In this document: positions 9,432-18,745 of the stretch, one piece after another
Numbering within the stretch: position 1 is the first letter of the stretch
How the letters are laid out: every line of letters begins with the position of its first letter
Assembly: GCA_002163245.1 (NCBI GenBank)
Contig: MAAL01000078.1
Location: 62,001 to 126,000 of the forward strand
Origin: Gammaproteobacteria bacterium 42_54_T18
Lineage (GTDB): Bacteria > Pseudomonadota > Gammaproteobacteria > Pseudomonadales > Ketobacteraceae
Direction: 5' to 3'
Length of the DNA stretch: 64,000 nucleotides
Made by a program: the position numbers and the translations under genes
The notes under the pieces: generated by a model
Database searches by the model: none
What the model was told of the DNA's origin: nothing
The model's input: the letters and a program-made list of their open reading frames with translations, nothing else

Positions 9432-10256
9432 TTATTTCTTATAATAGTTCTCATAACAATAATTAGTTGCATCAATATATCCATCGACACTACCACAATC
9501 AAAGCGCTTACCTCGAAATTTAAATGCCATTACACATCCATTTTTCGCCTGCTCCAACAAAGCATCCGTAATCTGTATCTCTCCATTTGCACCAGGTGGT
9601 GTCTTTTCTAGGATATCAAATATATCGGGGGTTAATATATAACGCCCAATAACAGCAAGATTTGAAGGTGCATCTTCTGGCTTAGGTTTCTCAATCATAT
9701 TGGTGACACGAAACAAGCCATCCTTTATATTGATACCTTCAACAATTCCATATTTATACGTTTCTTCCATCGGCACTTCTTCGATAGCAACAATACTGCA
9801 ACGAAATTGCTTATAAAGATTTACCATTTGCCCCATGACACCTTCTTCATCATCAAAACAAAGGTCATCTGCTAGAATCACACCAAAAGGCTGATCGCCG
9901 ATCATTGTTTTGCCTGTAAGAATAGCATGCCCCAAACCTTTCATCTCTGACTGACGTGTATAAGTAAAAGTACACTCATCAATCACTTCGCGAATCGATT
10001 CAAGATATACTTCTTTCCCTGTTCCCTCTATCTGGTGCTCGAGTTCATAATTAATATCAAAATGATCTGCAATTGCGCGTTTTCCGCGCCCCGTGACAAA
10101 ACCGATATCAGAAAGGCCAGCTTTCAATGCCTCCTCAACACCGTACTGCACAAGAGGTTTGTTAACAATTGGCAACATCTCTTTGGGTTGAGACTTTGTG
10201 GCAGGTAAAAATCGAGTTCCATATCCTGCAACAGGAAACAAACACTTTTTAATCAT
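9432..10256 (-). CDS. galU: UTP-glucose-1-phosphate uridylyltransferase GalU
   Basis: A 274-residue nucleotidyltransferase that makes UDP-glucose. The N-terminal FPVAGYGTRFLPATKSQPK, then EMLPIVNKPLVQYGVEEA, is the GalU signature. Also visible are LADDLCFDDEEG, MIEKPKPEDAPSNLAVIGRY and the product-binding GEIQITDAL. A longer frame begins at a TTG (10262), but the AAGGAAG site is correctly spaced for the ATG at 10256. Its product is the precursor for GalE (UDP-Gal) and Ugd (UDP-GlcA), both in this window. It lies about 50 bases downstream of the methylmalonyl-CoA epimerase on the same strand, possibly sharing its transcript. Confidence 0.95.
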   Translation of the reverse strand: MIKKCLFPVAGYGTRFLPATKSQPKEMLPIVNKPLVQYGVEEALKAGLSDIGFVTGRGKRAIADHFDINYELEHQIEGTGKEVYLESIREVIDECTFTYTRQSEMKGLGHAILTGKTMIGDQPFGVILADDLCFDDEEGVMGQMVNLYKQFRCSIVAIEEVPMEETYKYGIVEGINIKDGLFRVTNMIEKPKPEDAPSNLAVIGRYILTPDIFDILEKTPPGANGEIQITDALLEQAKNGCVMAFKFRGKRFDCGSVDGYIDATNYCYENYYKK

Positions 10257-10308
10257 TCTCAAATACTTCCTTTTAAATTAGTTTAATCGTGCGAAGCTCG
10301 TAGCTAGC

Positions 10309-10719
10309 TTAATCTGCTTTCGGGTGCTCTGCAATTTCAATTAACACACCATCTGTACACTTAGGATGGATAAACGCAACTTTAGTATTGTGTGCACCAG
10401 GTTTTGGAGCATCTGACAAAAAGATATAGCCTTTTTCTGTCAGCCTTGTCATATCAGCCTGAACGTCATCGCTCTTAAAGCAAATATGATGTAGTCCACC
10501 GCCCTTTTTATCCAGATATGTTTGTACCGGGCCTTCTCCATTTAAAGGGTGAACTAATTCGATTTGTGTGCCCGAAATAGGAAAAAACGCAGTTTGTGTT
10601 TTTGCAGGCTCAACGGCTTCAGAGCCTTTAAAATCAAGTCCAAAGTCTTCTGCAAAACGTTTTATTGATTTTTCCAAGTCTGGAACTGCTATAGCTACGT
10701 GGTCTAGCCCAATAATCAT
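10309..10719 (-). CDS. mce: Methylmalonyl-CoA epimerase
   Basis: A 136-residue vicinal-oxygen-chelate protein that interconverts (2R)- and (2S)-methylmalonyl-CoA. Two beta-alpha-beta-beta-beta modules are visible, with metal ligands expected at His7 (GLDHVAIAV), Glu54 (TQIELVHPL), His78 (GGLHHICF) and Glu128 (VLIEIAEH). Length and motifs fit bacterial Mce. It is divergent from methylmalonyl-CoA mutase across a shared control region and makes the isomer the mutase uses, so the three genes form one pathway for propionyl-CoA and methylmalonyl-CoA interconversion with succinyl-CoA. Confidence 0.92.
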   Translation of the reverse strand: MIIGLDHVAIAVPDLEKSIKRFAEDFGLDFKGSEAVEPAKTQTAFFPISGTQIELVHPLNGEGPVQTYLDKKGGGLHHICFKSDDVQADMTRLTEKGYIFLSDAPKPGAHNTKVAFIHPKCTDGVLIEIAEHPKAD

Positions 10720-10870
10720 AATGACACCCTAATAGCGAAAATATAAAGACTGCATTCTAGTCGCTTTTCACATCGATAGAAAGCGCAGTAATACCACTCA
10801 CTTCTTATCTTAATTGTAGTCCGAATCAATGAGATACGTAGACTATGTTACAACTTGACTGCAAATTCAC

Positions 10871-10933
10871 GTGCGTTAATCTGGCAAATTCGTTAATCTT
10901 AGCCGCATTTAGGAATAGCCTGCAATACGCAGG
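10871..10933. promoter_or_regulatory. Direct repeats and hairpin upstream of methylmalonyl-CoA mutase
   Basis: CGTTAATCT occurs at 10874-10882 and 10891-10899, 17 bases apart, each preceded by a copy of GCAAATTC (10861-10868 and 10884-10891). A CCTGC-AATAC-GCAGG hairpin follows at 10919-10933. This could be a tandem operator in the mce/scpA divergent region. It does not look like a cobalamin riboswitch. Confidence 0.35.
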
Positions 10934-10964
10934 ATTAAACGCTTGCTTGAACCGAGGTATCTAC

Positions 10965-13112
10965 ATGACTGACTCTTCCAACAAACCTAGCTTGGCGGAA
11001 TGGCACAACTTGGCAACAAAAGAACGAAAAGGCCGAGATCCTGCAGATCTGGTCACCTCTACACCTGAAGGCATTGACATAAAGCCTCTATATACTGCAG
11101 AAGATACCGCCAAGTTAGATAATGCAGATACCCTACCCGGATTTGCACCCTATGTTCGTGGCCCAAAAGCCACAATGTATGCGGGACGCCCCTGGACAAT
11201 TCGACAATATGCAGGTTTTTCAACTGCAGCTGAATCCAATGCCTTCTACAAAAAGAACCTAGCAGCAGGACAGCAGGGAGCATCTGTGGCATTTGATCTT
11301 GCCACACACCGTGGTTACGACTCAGACCACGAACGTGTTACTGGTGATGTCGGAAAAGCAGGCGTTGCCATCGACTCTGTCGAAGATATGAAGGTTCTAT
11401 TTTCCGATATACCATTGGATAAAGTATCAGTATCAATGACTATGAACGGTGCGGTACTCCCCGTTCTTGCAAGCTACATTGTAGCGGCTGAAGAACAAGG
11501 GGTCCCACAAGAGAAGCTATCAGGTACCATTCAGAATGATATTTTAAAAGAATTCATGGTACGGAACACCTACATATACCCTCCTAAAGAATCCATGGGA
11601 ATCATTGCTGATATCATATCTTATACCTCTCAGCACATGCCCAAATATAACTCGATATCCATCTCTGGCTACCATATCCAAGAAGCAGGCGCAGATGCAG
11701 CCCTTGAATTAGCATACACCCTTGCTGACGGAAAAGAGTATATCGAATCAGCATTATCCTCTGGGCTTGAAATTGACGCTTTCGCGCCCCGCCTATCCTT
11801 TTTCTTTGGAATTGGAATGAATTTCTACATGGAAATTGCCAAATTACGTGCGGCCAGATTACTTTGGGATAAAATAGTTAGCAAATACAACCCGAAAGAT
11901 GACCGTTCAAGAATGCTAAGAACCCACTGTCAAACTTCTGGGTGGTCATTAACAGAACAAGATCCCTATAACAACGTGGTGCGTACCACCATAGAAGCAA
12001 TGGCTGCTGTGTTTGGAGGGACCCAATCCCTACATACCAATGCTTTTGATGAAGCTATCGCTCTACCGACTGAGTTTTCAGCGAGAATTGCTCGAAATAC
12101 CCAGATTATTATTCAAGAAGAAACAGGAATAACAAATGTAGTCGACCCTTGGGGAGGCTCCTATATGATGGAATCCCTCACTCAAGATATAGCAGATAAG
12201 GCCTGGGAAATAATCGAGAACATTGGCCAACTAGGGGGGATGGCTAAGGCTATTGAAACCGGCGAGCCAAAACTCAAAATAGAAGAATCTGCCGCCAAGA
12301 AGCAGGCACGCATTGATCGCGGTGAAGATGTCATTGTTGGCGTGAACAAATACGAATTAGCCGAAGAAGATGACATTGATGTACTAGAAATTGACAACTC
12401 CGCTGTTCGCCTATCACAAATAGCGCGCCTCGATGAAATGAAAGCATCAAGAGACAGTGCAGCTGTAGAGAAGGCCCTTCTCGACCTAGAGAATTACGCA
12501 AAAACAGGCGAAGGCAACAGCCTAGATCTAGCAGTCAAAGCGGCAAGGGCAAGAGCAAGCGTTGGTGAAATAAGCTACGCGCTAGAGAAAATTTGGGGGC
12601 GCTTCAATGCAAGCTCCAAAACTGTTTCAGGCGTTTATGGCAGCTCATATGCAAATGATAGTGATTGGAATGAGATCTCCTCTGATATCGATGATTTTGA
12701 AAAGACCTATGGGCGACGCCCCCGAATGCTTGTTGCTAAAATGGGACAGGATGGCCACGACAGAGGTGCAAAAGTCATTGCAACAGCCTTTGCAGATGTT
12801 GGTTTTGATATAGATTTATCACCGCTTTTTTCAACGCCAAAAGAAGTTGCAAAACAGGCCATTGAAAATGATGTGCATGTCATCGGTGTTTCTTCACAAG
12901 CAGCCGGCCATAAAACACTGATTCCGGACTTGATTGCCGAACTTAAAGAACAAGAAGCTACAGATATCATCGTAGTTGCAGGTGGTGTAATTCCAAGGCA
13001 GGATTATGACTTCTTATACGAAGCAGGTGTCAAAGGAATCTTCGGCCCAGGAACAAAAATACCTCCAGCAGCGAAAGACGTACTTGTAGAAATCAATAAG
13101 GCACAGAAATAG
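10965..13112 (+). CDS. scpA: Methylmalonyl-CoA mutase, single-chain Sbm/ScpA type
   Basis: A 715-residue adenosylcobalamin-dependent mutase converting (2R)-methylmalonyl-CoA and succinyl-CoA. The N-terminal TIM barrel contains [34 protein letters not shown] and the substrate-binding [12 protein letters not shown]. The C-terminal B12 domain (about 583-712) has the base-off DxHxxG motif, Asp596-Gly-His598-Asp-Arg-Gly601. The length equals that of homodimeric Sbm (714 aa in E. coli), so no separate small subunit is expected. The open frame extends 40 codons upstream, but the ATG at 10965 follows GAGGTA and gives the usual start [13 protein letters not shown]; the extension covers the repeats noted above. 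meaB follows seven bases later. Confidence 0.96.
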   Translation: MTDSSNKPSLAEWHNLATKERKGRDPADLVTSTPEGIDIKPLYTAEDTAKLDNADTLPGFAPYVRGPKATMYAGRPWTIRQYAGFSTAAESNAFYKKNLAAGQQGASVAFDLATHRGYDSDHERVTGDVGKAGVAIDSVEDMKVLFSDIPLDKVSVSMTMNGAVLPVLASYIVAAEEQGVPQEKLSGTIQNDILKEFMVRNTYIYPPKESMGIIADIISYTSQHMPKYNSISISGYHIQEAGADAALELAYTLADGKEYIESALSSGLEIDAFAPRLSFFFGIGMNFYMEIAKLRAARLLWDKIVSKYNPKDDRSRMLRTHCQTSGWSLTEQDPYNNVVRTTIEAMAAVFGGTQSLHTNAFDEAIALPTEFSARIARNTQIIIQEETGITNVVDPWGGSYMMESLTQDIADKAWEIIENIGQLGGMAKAIETGEPKLKIEESAAKKQARIDRGEDVIVGVNKYELAEEDDIDVLEIDNSAVRLSQIARLDEMKASRDSAAVEKALLDLENYAKTGEGNSLDLAVKAARARASVGEISYALEKIWGRFNASSKTVSGVYGSSYANDSDWNEISSDIDDFEKTYGRRPRMLVAKMGQDGHDRGAKVIATAFADVGFDIDLSPLFSTPKEVAKQAIENDVHVIGVSSQAAGHKTLIPDLIAELKEQEATDIIVVAGGVIPRQDYDFLYEAGVKGIFGPGTKIPPAAKDVLVEINKAQK

Positions 13113-13119
13113 CCCAATC

Positions 13120-14091
13120 ATGAGCACTATTAATACTGAAAAGCTTTTGCAAGGAAACCGAAGAGCTCTTGCAAAAGCGATCACCTTAACTGAAAGCAGC
13201 CTTGAAGAGCATAGAGAAGAAGCTCAGATTCTGCTCGACTCGATCCTTCATAAAACGGGCAACAGTTTACGTATTGGTATAACAGGTATCCCTGGCGTAG
13301 GTAAATCTACGTTCATTGAGGCCTTTGGGCTCCACCTAATCTCCCTAGGAAAAAAGGTGGCCGTGCTAGCTGTTGATCCTAGCTCCCCAATTACAGGAGG
13401 AAGCATCCTAGGTGACAAAACCAGGATGGAGCTTCTATCCCAGGAAAATGACGCATTTATACGCCCTTCCCCTACATCCGGCTCTTTAGGTGGCGTTGCA
13501 CAAAAAACACGTGAAGCCATGCTGCTATGTGAAGCAGCCGGATATGACATCATCATTGTTGAAACCGTTGGTGTAGGGCAGTCAGAATACCAAGTATCTG
13601 GCATGGTTGATTTTTTCTTGATACTTATGCTCCCTAATGCTGGAGACGAGCTTCAAGGTATCAAAAAAGGAATATTAGAATTAGCGGATTCAATTGTCGT
13701 TAATAAAGCCGACGGCGATAGCCAAATGCTTGCAAAACAAGCCAAGGCTCACTACGAAAATGCTCTTCATTTAGTAAAGTCTCACGAAAAATGGCAACCA
13801 TCAGTGCTTACCTGTTCGGCCCTCGAAAAGAAGAACATTGATAGTATCTGGCAACTCATTGCTAGCTATTTCGAAGACGACAATTTACAAACATTTCGAG
13901 ACAGTAAACGTACATCGCAAAACGTAGAATGGATGCAATCCTTAATACACGAGCTGCTAGATTTAAGGTTAAGTAAAGATCCGACTTGCTCAACCAAGAA
14001 AGATCAACTTTATCAGCAGGTTAGTAAAGGTAAAACAACCCCTCTCAACGCAGCTACTACGTTAATAGATACTTTGTTTCGATCGAAATAA
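13120..14091 (+). CDS. meaB: Methylmalonyl-CoA mutase-associated GTPase MeaB/ArgK
   Basis: A 323-residue G3E-family P-loop GTPase that protects and reloads methylmalonyl-CoA mutase. The Walker A loop is GIPGVGKS (56-63). Other features are the VDPSSPITGGSILGDKTRM stretch (85-103), Walker B/switch IVETVGVGQSE (146-156) and the guanine-specificity NKAD (195-198). It is seven bases downstream of the mutase and clearly in the same operon. The older name ArgK (arginine-transport kinase) has been given to this family but does not fit this context. A hairpin follows the stop. Confidence 0.95.
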   Translation: MSTINTEKLLQGNRRALAKAITLTESSLEEHREEAQILLDSILHKTGNSLRIGITGIPGVGKSTFIEAFGLHLISLGKKVAVLAVDPSSPITGGSILGDKTRMELLSQENDAFIRPSPTSGSLGGVAQKTREAMLLCEAAGYDIIIVETVGVGQSEYQVSGMVDFFLILMLPNAGDELQGIKKGILELADSIVVNKADGDSQMLAKQAKAHYENALHLVKSHEKWQPSVLTCSALEKKNIDSIWQLIASYFEDDNLQTFRDSKRTSQNVEWMQSLIHELLDLRLSKDPTCSTKKDQLYQQVSKGKTTPLNAATTLIDTLFRSK

Positions 14092-14105
14092 GGTCAAAAA
14101 CCGCA

Positions 14106-14132
14106 GACATAGTATAGTAATTATACTATGTC
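14106..14132 (+). terminator. Hairpin after meaB, probable terminator
   Basis: A perfect 11-bp stem, GACATAGTATA with TATACTATGTC, around a GTAAT loop, followed by a moderately T-rich run. It is AT-rich, so weaker than a classic terminator, but correctly placed 15 bases after the meaB stop. Confidence 0.6.
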
Positions 14133-14214
14133 GATTATTTTATATTGGCTAAATATCGTAAGTGTGAAAAAATACCTTCATATGTATCCGTTTATTTGAG
14201 ATTACGAGAAAGTT

Positions 14215-16515
14215 ATGAGCACTGATACTCGCAACCAGTCACAACCAACTTCTGCCTCCACCGGTGTAAACCAAGTGACTCGAGCGCTCCCTCCTATTGT
14301 TAAACAGGTTCGAGATAATAGCCTAAGCATTCTTGTCAATCAGCTTACCGAGTTCTTTGTCTCATGCGATGATCTGTTTTTTGAACTCGCAGGAAAAGCC
14401 GGTACAAATAAAGAACAAAATGATTTCTTCGACACCATGAGAGAAATCAGACTCCGCAAAAAGCAATGTATCAGCCAATTCAAACAACAATTTGAACTGT
14501 CATTTTCTTCTTTATCGAGCGTAAAAAAAGCCCCTGCCTACTCAAACAATGAAACATCAACACAATCGTCTTTCGAGGGCCTGGGTTTAGTCGGTAACGA
14601 TGAAATGGAAAAAAACGTCGCGCTTTCAAGCACAATAAGCAAAGCGCGAAGCGACTGCCAAGAAAGTCTTTATCACCTGGTTTTACGACTTGATTTTCTG
14701 ATGGCAGATATTGACATCAGCGAATCAAACAACCCTCTAGACCCTGCCCAGATTTGCGAGGCATTCAGTAAAGCCACTGACGTTATTGACCTTACCCTAC
14801 AAAACCGCATCATATTTTTTAAACAATTTGATCGCATCGTGGCTCGCAAGCTTAACAAGATAATTAACCTTGCAAATGAGCTTCTTATAAACGCTGGTAT
14901 TTTACCCCAAATCAAGCCCAATACTCGCACACAACAACAGCCCGCCCAGCAAAACAAAAGGAACCCAGTGGCTCCGAGTCACATTGCTGAGCCACCTCAG
15001 AATCAAAACGAAATGGGTCAAACACCGAACCAATTGCTGGAATCCCAAATATCAGCTGCAGCTGCACATGTAACTCCAGGCTTCAGCGAGCTCTCTCAGC
15101 TCCTCACGAACTTTCAGGCAACGGGAAACTCAATACCAGGATTACTCCCCCGTTTTCAGTTCAATGGGCCAGCAATAGAACAAGATCAACTTATCCAAAG
15201 CCTTACATACGCACAAGCTCAACAACCATACGATGTAGAATCCGGAAGAAACTACATTAGAGATATCGTTCAAACTATATTGCAACCATCCAATTCTGAC
15301 AAAGAGGGCAAATCTTTAGAGGAACCAGATGAGAACGTTATAAATTTGGTAGCTATGTTTTTCGATTTTGTCCTTGATGACCAAAATCTTCCGGTCACAG
15401 TACAGGCGCTTATTGGCCGCCTTCAAATCCCAATCCTTAAAGTTGCATTAAAAGATAAGACATTTTTCGAAGACGCCAAGCACCCGGCACGGCTACTCAT
15501 TAACAAGCTCGCCGAATCCAGTGTGGGGCTCAATAGCGAAGACAAAGAAAAGCAAGACATTCTCTTTTCTCTAATTCAGCTTATTGTTCAAGAAATTCAC
15601 GATAAATATGACGGCAGTTTAAACATATTTAAAGAACAACTCGCACTACTTGAGTCACAACTAGCAACAGAGCAGCGCCGGGCAAGAGTTATAGAAAGAC
15701 GAACTAGCGAAGCTGCTCTAGGGCAAGCAAAAACCGAAAAAGCACGAAGCGTTGTGCGAGAAACAATCAGTGAACGCATTAAAGATGCGCCTTTACCCTC
15801 CAGCGTTTCTGAATTCCTTGTAAAACATTGGCACAAATTTCTTCTTAGCAACCATCTACGCCACGGTATCCAGTCTCCTGAGTGGCTAGATGCTGTACAA
15901 GTCATCGACGACCTCATTTGGGTAATACAGCCACACACCGACAGCAAGTCACAACAACGCGCCACGAGGTTAGTCCCTCACCTCACGGATAGAATTCAAA
16001 AAGGTATTAAGAAAGCAAACGCTCAAAACGAGGAATGGAATACATTATTACCAACACTACTCAAAGATCTTGAGCTATCTTGCAAAGGACGATCACAAGA
16101 AGTACATCAAGAGAAGCTTAATAAAACACAAAAAGAAGCCCTAGGAATCACCAAGACAGAAGCTGATAAGTCATGGCAACAAATGACTGCACTCGATAGA
16201 CAGCAAGCCAAGCAAAACGCATTACAATTTGAGTCATTACAAAAAGCAGAAGGTTTACCTATTGGCAGCTGGGTCACGCTAAAAGAGCCTAATCGAAAAA
16301 GTATTCGCTGTAAGTTAAGCGCAAAACTTACCGAAACTGATTCTTACGTATTTGTTAATAGATTTGGTATCAAATCTCTGGAAAGAGATAAAAAGGACGT
16401 TGCCATGTCTATTCAAAAAGGGTATCTCTGCATCCTTGAATCCGGCCTATTATTTGAACGTGCTATGGATCGCATCACCTCAACATTACGAAAACCCGAA
16501 GCAGCCCCATCCTAA
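14215..16515 (+). CDS. DUF1631 family protein
   Basis: A 766-residue, probably cytoplasmic protein that I assign to DUF1631, a family of unknown function in proteobacteria. The N-terminal half is helical with a Gln/Asn/Pro-rich linker near residues 240-275. A coiled-coil-like stretch follows at about 470-525 (LALLESQLATEQRRARVIER). The C-terminal module from about 675 contains LPIGSWVTLKEPNR, RCKLSAKLTETDSYVFVNR and ILESGLLFERAMDRI, the most conserved part of the family. I see no signal peptide, membrane helix or catalytic motif. It is 120 bases upstream of prsK on the same strand. Family assignment is fairly sure; no function is proposed. Confidence 0.8.
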   Translation: MSTDTRNQSQPTSASTGVNQVTRALPPIVKQVRDNSLSILVNQLTEFFVSCDDLFFELAGKAGTNKEQNDFFDTMREIRLRKKQCISQFKQQFELSFSSLSSVKKAPAYSNNETSTQSSFEGLGLVGNDEMEKNVALSSTISKARSDCQESLYHLVLRLDFLMADIDISESNNPLDPAQICEAFSKATDVIDLTLQNRIIFFKQFDRIVARKLNKIINLANELLINAGILPQIKPNTRTQQQPAQQNKRNPVAPSHIAEPPQNQNEMGQTPNQLLESQISAAAAHVTPGFSELSQLLTNFQATGNSIPGLLPRFQFNGPAIEQDQLIQSLTYAQAQQPYDVESGRNYIRDIVQTILQPSNSDKEGKSLEEPDENVINLVAMFFDFVLDDQNLPVTVQALIGRLQIPILKVALKDKTFFEDAKHPARLLINKLAESSVGLNSEDKEKQDILFSLIQLIVQEIHDKYDGSLNIFKEQLALLESQLATEQRRARVIERRTSEAALGQAKTEKARSVVRETISERIKDAPLPSSVSEFLVKHWHKFLLSNHLRHGIQSPEWLDAVQVIDDLIWVIQPHTDSKSQQRATRLVPHLTDRIQKGIKKANAQNEEWNTLLPTLLKDLELSCKGRSQEVHQEKLNKTQKEALGITKTEADKSWQQMTALDRQQAKQNALQFESLQKAEGLPIGSWVTLKEPNRKSIRCKLSAKLTETDSYVFVNRFGIKSLERDKKDVAMSIQKGYLCILESGLLFERAMDRITSTLRKPEAAPS

Positions 16516-16635
16516 CCCAAAGGCTGCTACACTCAAATATAGTACAAACCCTAATTTCTGACGCCAAACAAACTTAACTGTAATATCAACGCGATATGCG
16601 AATTACCCCCACAAAATTGGAGCAAACAAAATAAC

Positions 16636-18714
16636 GTGTTTTCCCAACACATTAGCAGCCTAAGTTACAGCGGTGGAGCAATACTATTTAGCGTTCTATT
16701 TTTAGTTTCCCTTTATACCCTGCACAAACGCCAAACTCACTTCCTTTTATCCGTTGCTGTACTAGGGAATGCATCCTTCAATTTCTTTGTAAGCTATGCT
16801 TACACTAACCCAAAGTACCTACAATACATTCCTTTACTTGAGATATTTAAAAATGGAGCCTGGTTTGCCGCAATATTAAGCTCACTAAAAATAGGGTCTT
16901 CTGTTCCTATCCCTAAGCGTTTCTACTGGCTTATCCATGGCCTATGGTTGGCCCTGCTTACTCTGAATCTAGCACTATTCTCCAAATCCCAGTACCTAGA
17001 CCTATCAACTAACCCCATATATATCTGGAATGGGCTCCTGCTTGCTATTCTTGGTTTAGTATCAGTAGAACAGCTATACAGAAACACAGATCAGGAAAGG
17101 CACGTCAAGCTTCTGTGTATTTCAGCAGGATCCATTTTTCTTTACGACCTATATCTATTTGCCCACGGACTGGTATTCAAACAGGTTGATTATGACCTTT
17201 GGTATGCACGCGGAGCAATTAGCGGAACAAGTGCATTATTGTTAACTATTGGGCTTATCACTTTTCTTAACAGTCCAGTGCAGCGCACCAGCCTGTCAAT
17301 TTCACGCCCTATTGTATTTTACACAACCAGCTTAACTACCGCCGGCTTTTTTCTGTCTCTAATGGCCGCCGGAGGGTACTACATCAAACTCTACGGTGGC
17401 ACCTGGGGCATCATATTACAGGTGGTACTTATATTCTCTGCGTGTGTAGCCATCGTTGTTATCTTTGTCTCACGAACAATTAGAACACGACTCAGCGTTG
17501 TTATAGATAAAAACTTTTTTCATCATAAATACGATTACCGTACAGAATGGTTGAGGCTGATTCATTACCTTTCCCTTCCCTCGGACGAAGGTGACTTTCA
17601 TAAACGAGCGATAAAAGCGGTCGCCTCGACTTTTAAAAGCCCAGGTGGCTGTATTTGGGCCGACAATGACAGCGGTGGCTATTGGCCCGTGGCATCACAC
17701 AACCTTGAATTGCCAAACATGGATATAACCGAACAAAAAGGCACCGATTTTTGTCGTGCATTAAGAGATCAAGAATGGGTATTTTCCCCAGGTGCAGACA
17801 GCGAGAACCAGACAAGCAACATGAATGAGATGCTCCCTGGCTGGATATATGAAATCCCTAACCTTTGGATAATACTACCCTTATTAAACGATGATGAGCT
17901 AATTGGCTTTATGGGATTAGCTAACCCCCCTCTCGAAACACAGCTTACCTGGGAGGACTTAGATTTACTTAAAACTGTTGGGCGCCAGGTGTCTAGCTAC
18001 ATTGCTAGACATGCATCAGCAGAACAACTTGTCGAGTCAAAGCAGTTTGATGCCTATAACAAACTCACCGCATTTGTTATGCATGATTTAAAAAACCTTA
18101 TTGCGCAACAAGCATTGGTTGTCGAAAATGCAGCAAAACACAAGGAAAACCCAGCTTTCATTGAGGACGCCATTGACACAATCGACAACTCTGTCAAACG
18201 CATGAGTAATTTACTGCAAAAACTACAGCAAAAGGATCAAGTAGGCAGCCCCACTGTAGGCAACCCCACTGTAGGCAAAATCGATCTAAACAAGATACTT
18301 GTAGATGCTTGTAAAAAATGCCACGACCGCCATCCAATCCCGTCTCTACGACTAGCTGATGCAGCACCTAAAGTAACCGTCGACAGAGATCATTTTGAGA
18401 TGGTGATGGTACATCTCATAAAAAATGCTCAAGAGGCAACACCCAAAGACGGCTTTATTGACATAACCTTATCTGTAACTGACAGTTCTGTAAAAATCGA
18501 AGTTGAGGATAACGGCGAAGGCATGTCCCAGCAATTCATAAAGGAACGATTATTCAAACCTTTTGACACAACAAAGTCTGGTAAAGGTATGGGGATTGGA
18601 GTATACCAAACCAGAGAATTTATAAAGTCTCTTGGTGGAGATTTTTCTGTTGAGAGCACATTGGGCGAAGGGTCTCTTTTCATCCTTCAAATACCACTGC
18701 AGCAGCCCGCATAA
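16636..18714 (+). CDS. prsK: PEP-CTERM system sensor histidine kinase PrsK
   Basis: A 692-residue membrane histidine kinase of the XrtA/PEP-CTERM system. About eight hydrophobic segments fill residues 10-285, a GAF-like domain follows (about 310-460), then the dimerisation/phosphoacceptor helix with His483 in FVMHDLKNLIAQ. The ATP-binding domain has its N box around Asn597 (HLIKNAQEA), DNGEGM from Asp625 and GKGMGIGVY. A short 15-base tandem repeat encodes VGSPTVGNPTVGK in the linker between kinase subdomains. The start is GTG, preceded by GGAG. prsR begins about 30 bases after the stop. Known PrsK/PrsR pairs control exosortase-linked exopolysaccharide and PEP-CTERM genes with RpoN. Confidence 0.93.
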   Translation: MFSQHISSLSYSGGAILFSVLFLVSLYTLHKRQTHFLLSVAVLGNASFNFFVSYAYTNPKYLQYIPLLEIFKNGAWFAAILSSLKIGSSVPIPKRFYWLIHGLWLALLTLNLALFSKSQYLDLSTNPIYIWNGLLLAILGLVSVEQLYRNTDQERHVKLLCISAGSIFLYDLYLFAHGLVFKQVDYDLWYARGAISGTSALLLTIGLITFLNSPVQRTSLSISRPIVFYTTSLTTAGFFLSLMAAGGYYIKLYGGTWGIILQVVLIFSACVAIVVIFVSRTIRTRLSVVIDKNFFHHKYDYRTEWLRLIHYLSLPSDEGDFHKRAIKAVASTFKSPGGCIWADNDSGGYWPVASHNLELPNMDITEQKGTDFCRALRDQEWVFSPGADSENQTSNMNEMLPGWIYEIPNLWIILPLLNDDELIGFMGLANPPLETQLTWEDLDLLKTVGRQVSSYIARHASAEQLVESKQFDAYNKLTAFVMHDLKNLIAQQALVVENAAKHKENPAFIEDAIDTIDNSVKRMSNLLQKLQQKDQVGSPTVGNPTVGKIDLNKILVDACKKCHDRHPIPSLRLADAAPKVTVDRDHFEMVMVHLIKNAQEATPKDGFIDITLSVTDSSVKIEVEDNGEGMSQQFIKERLFKPFDTTKSGKGMGIGVYQTREFIKSLGGDFSVESTLGEGSLFILQIPLQQPA

Positions 18715-18745
18715 TATTAATCATTCTATTACTAATAAGCACCCA

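Noticed and set aside
10845-10964. N-terminal 40-residue extension of methylmalonyl-CoA mutase
   Set aside because: It has no good ribosome-binding site, is not part of the Sbm family and covers repeats and a hairpin; ATG 10965 follows GAGGTA.
10720-10964. Cobalamin riboswitch upstream of the B12-dependent mutase
   Set aside because: No B12-box sequence or multi-stem layout is visible.
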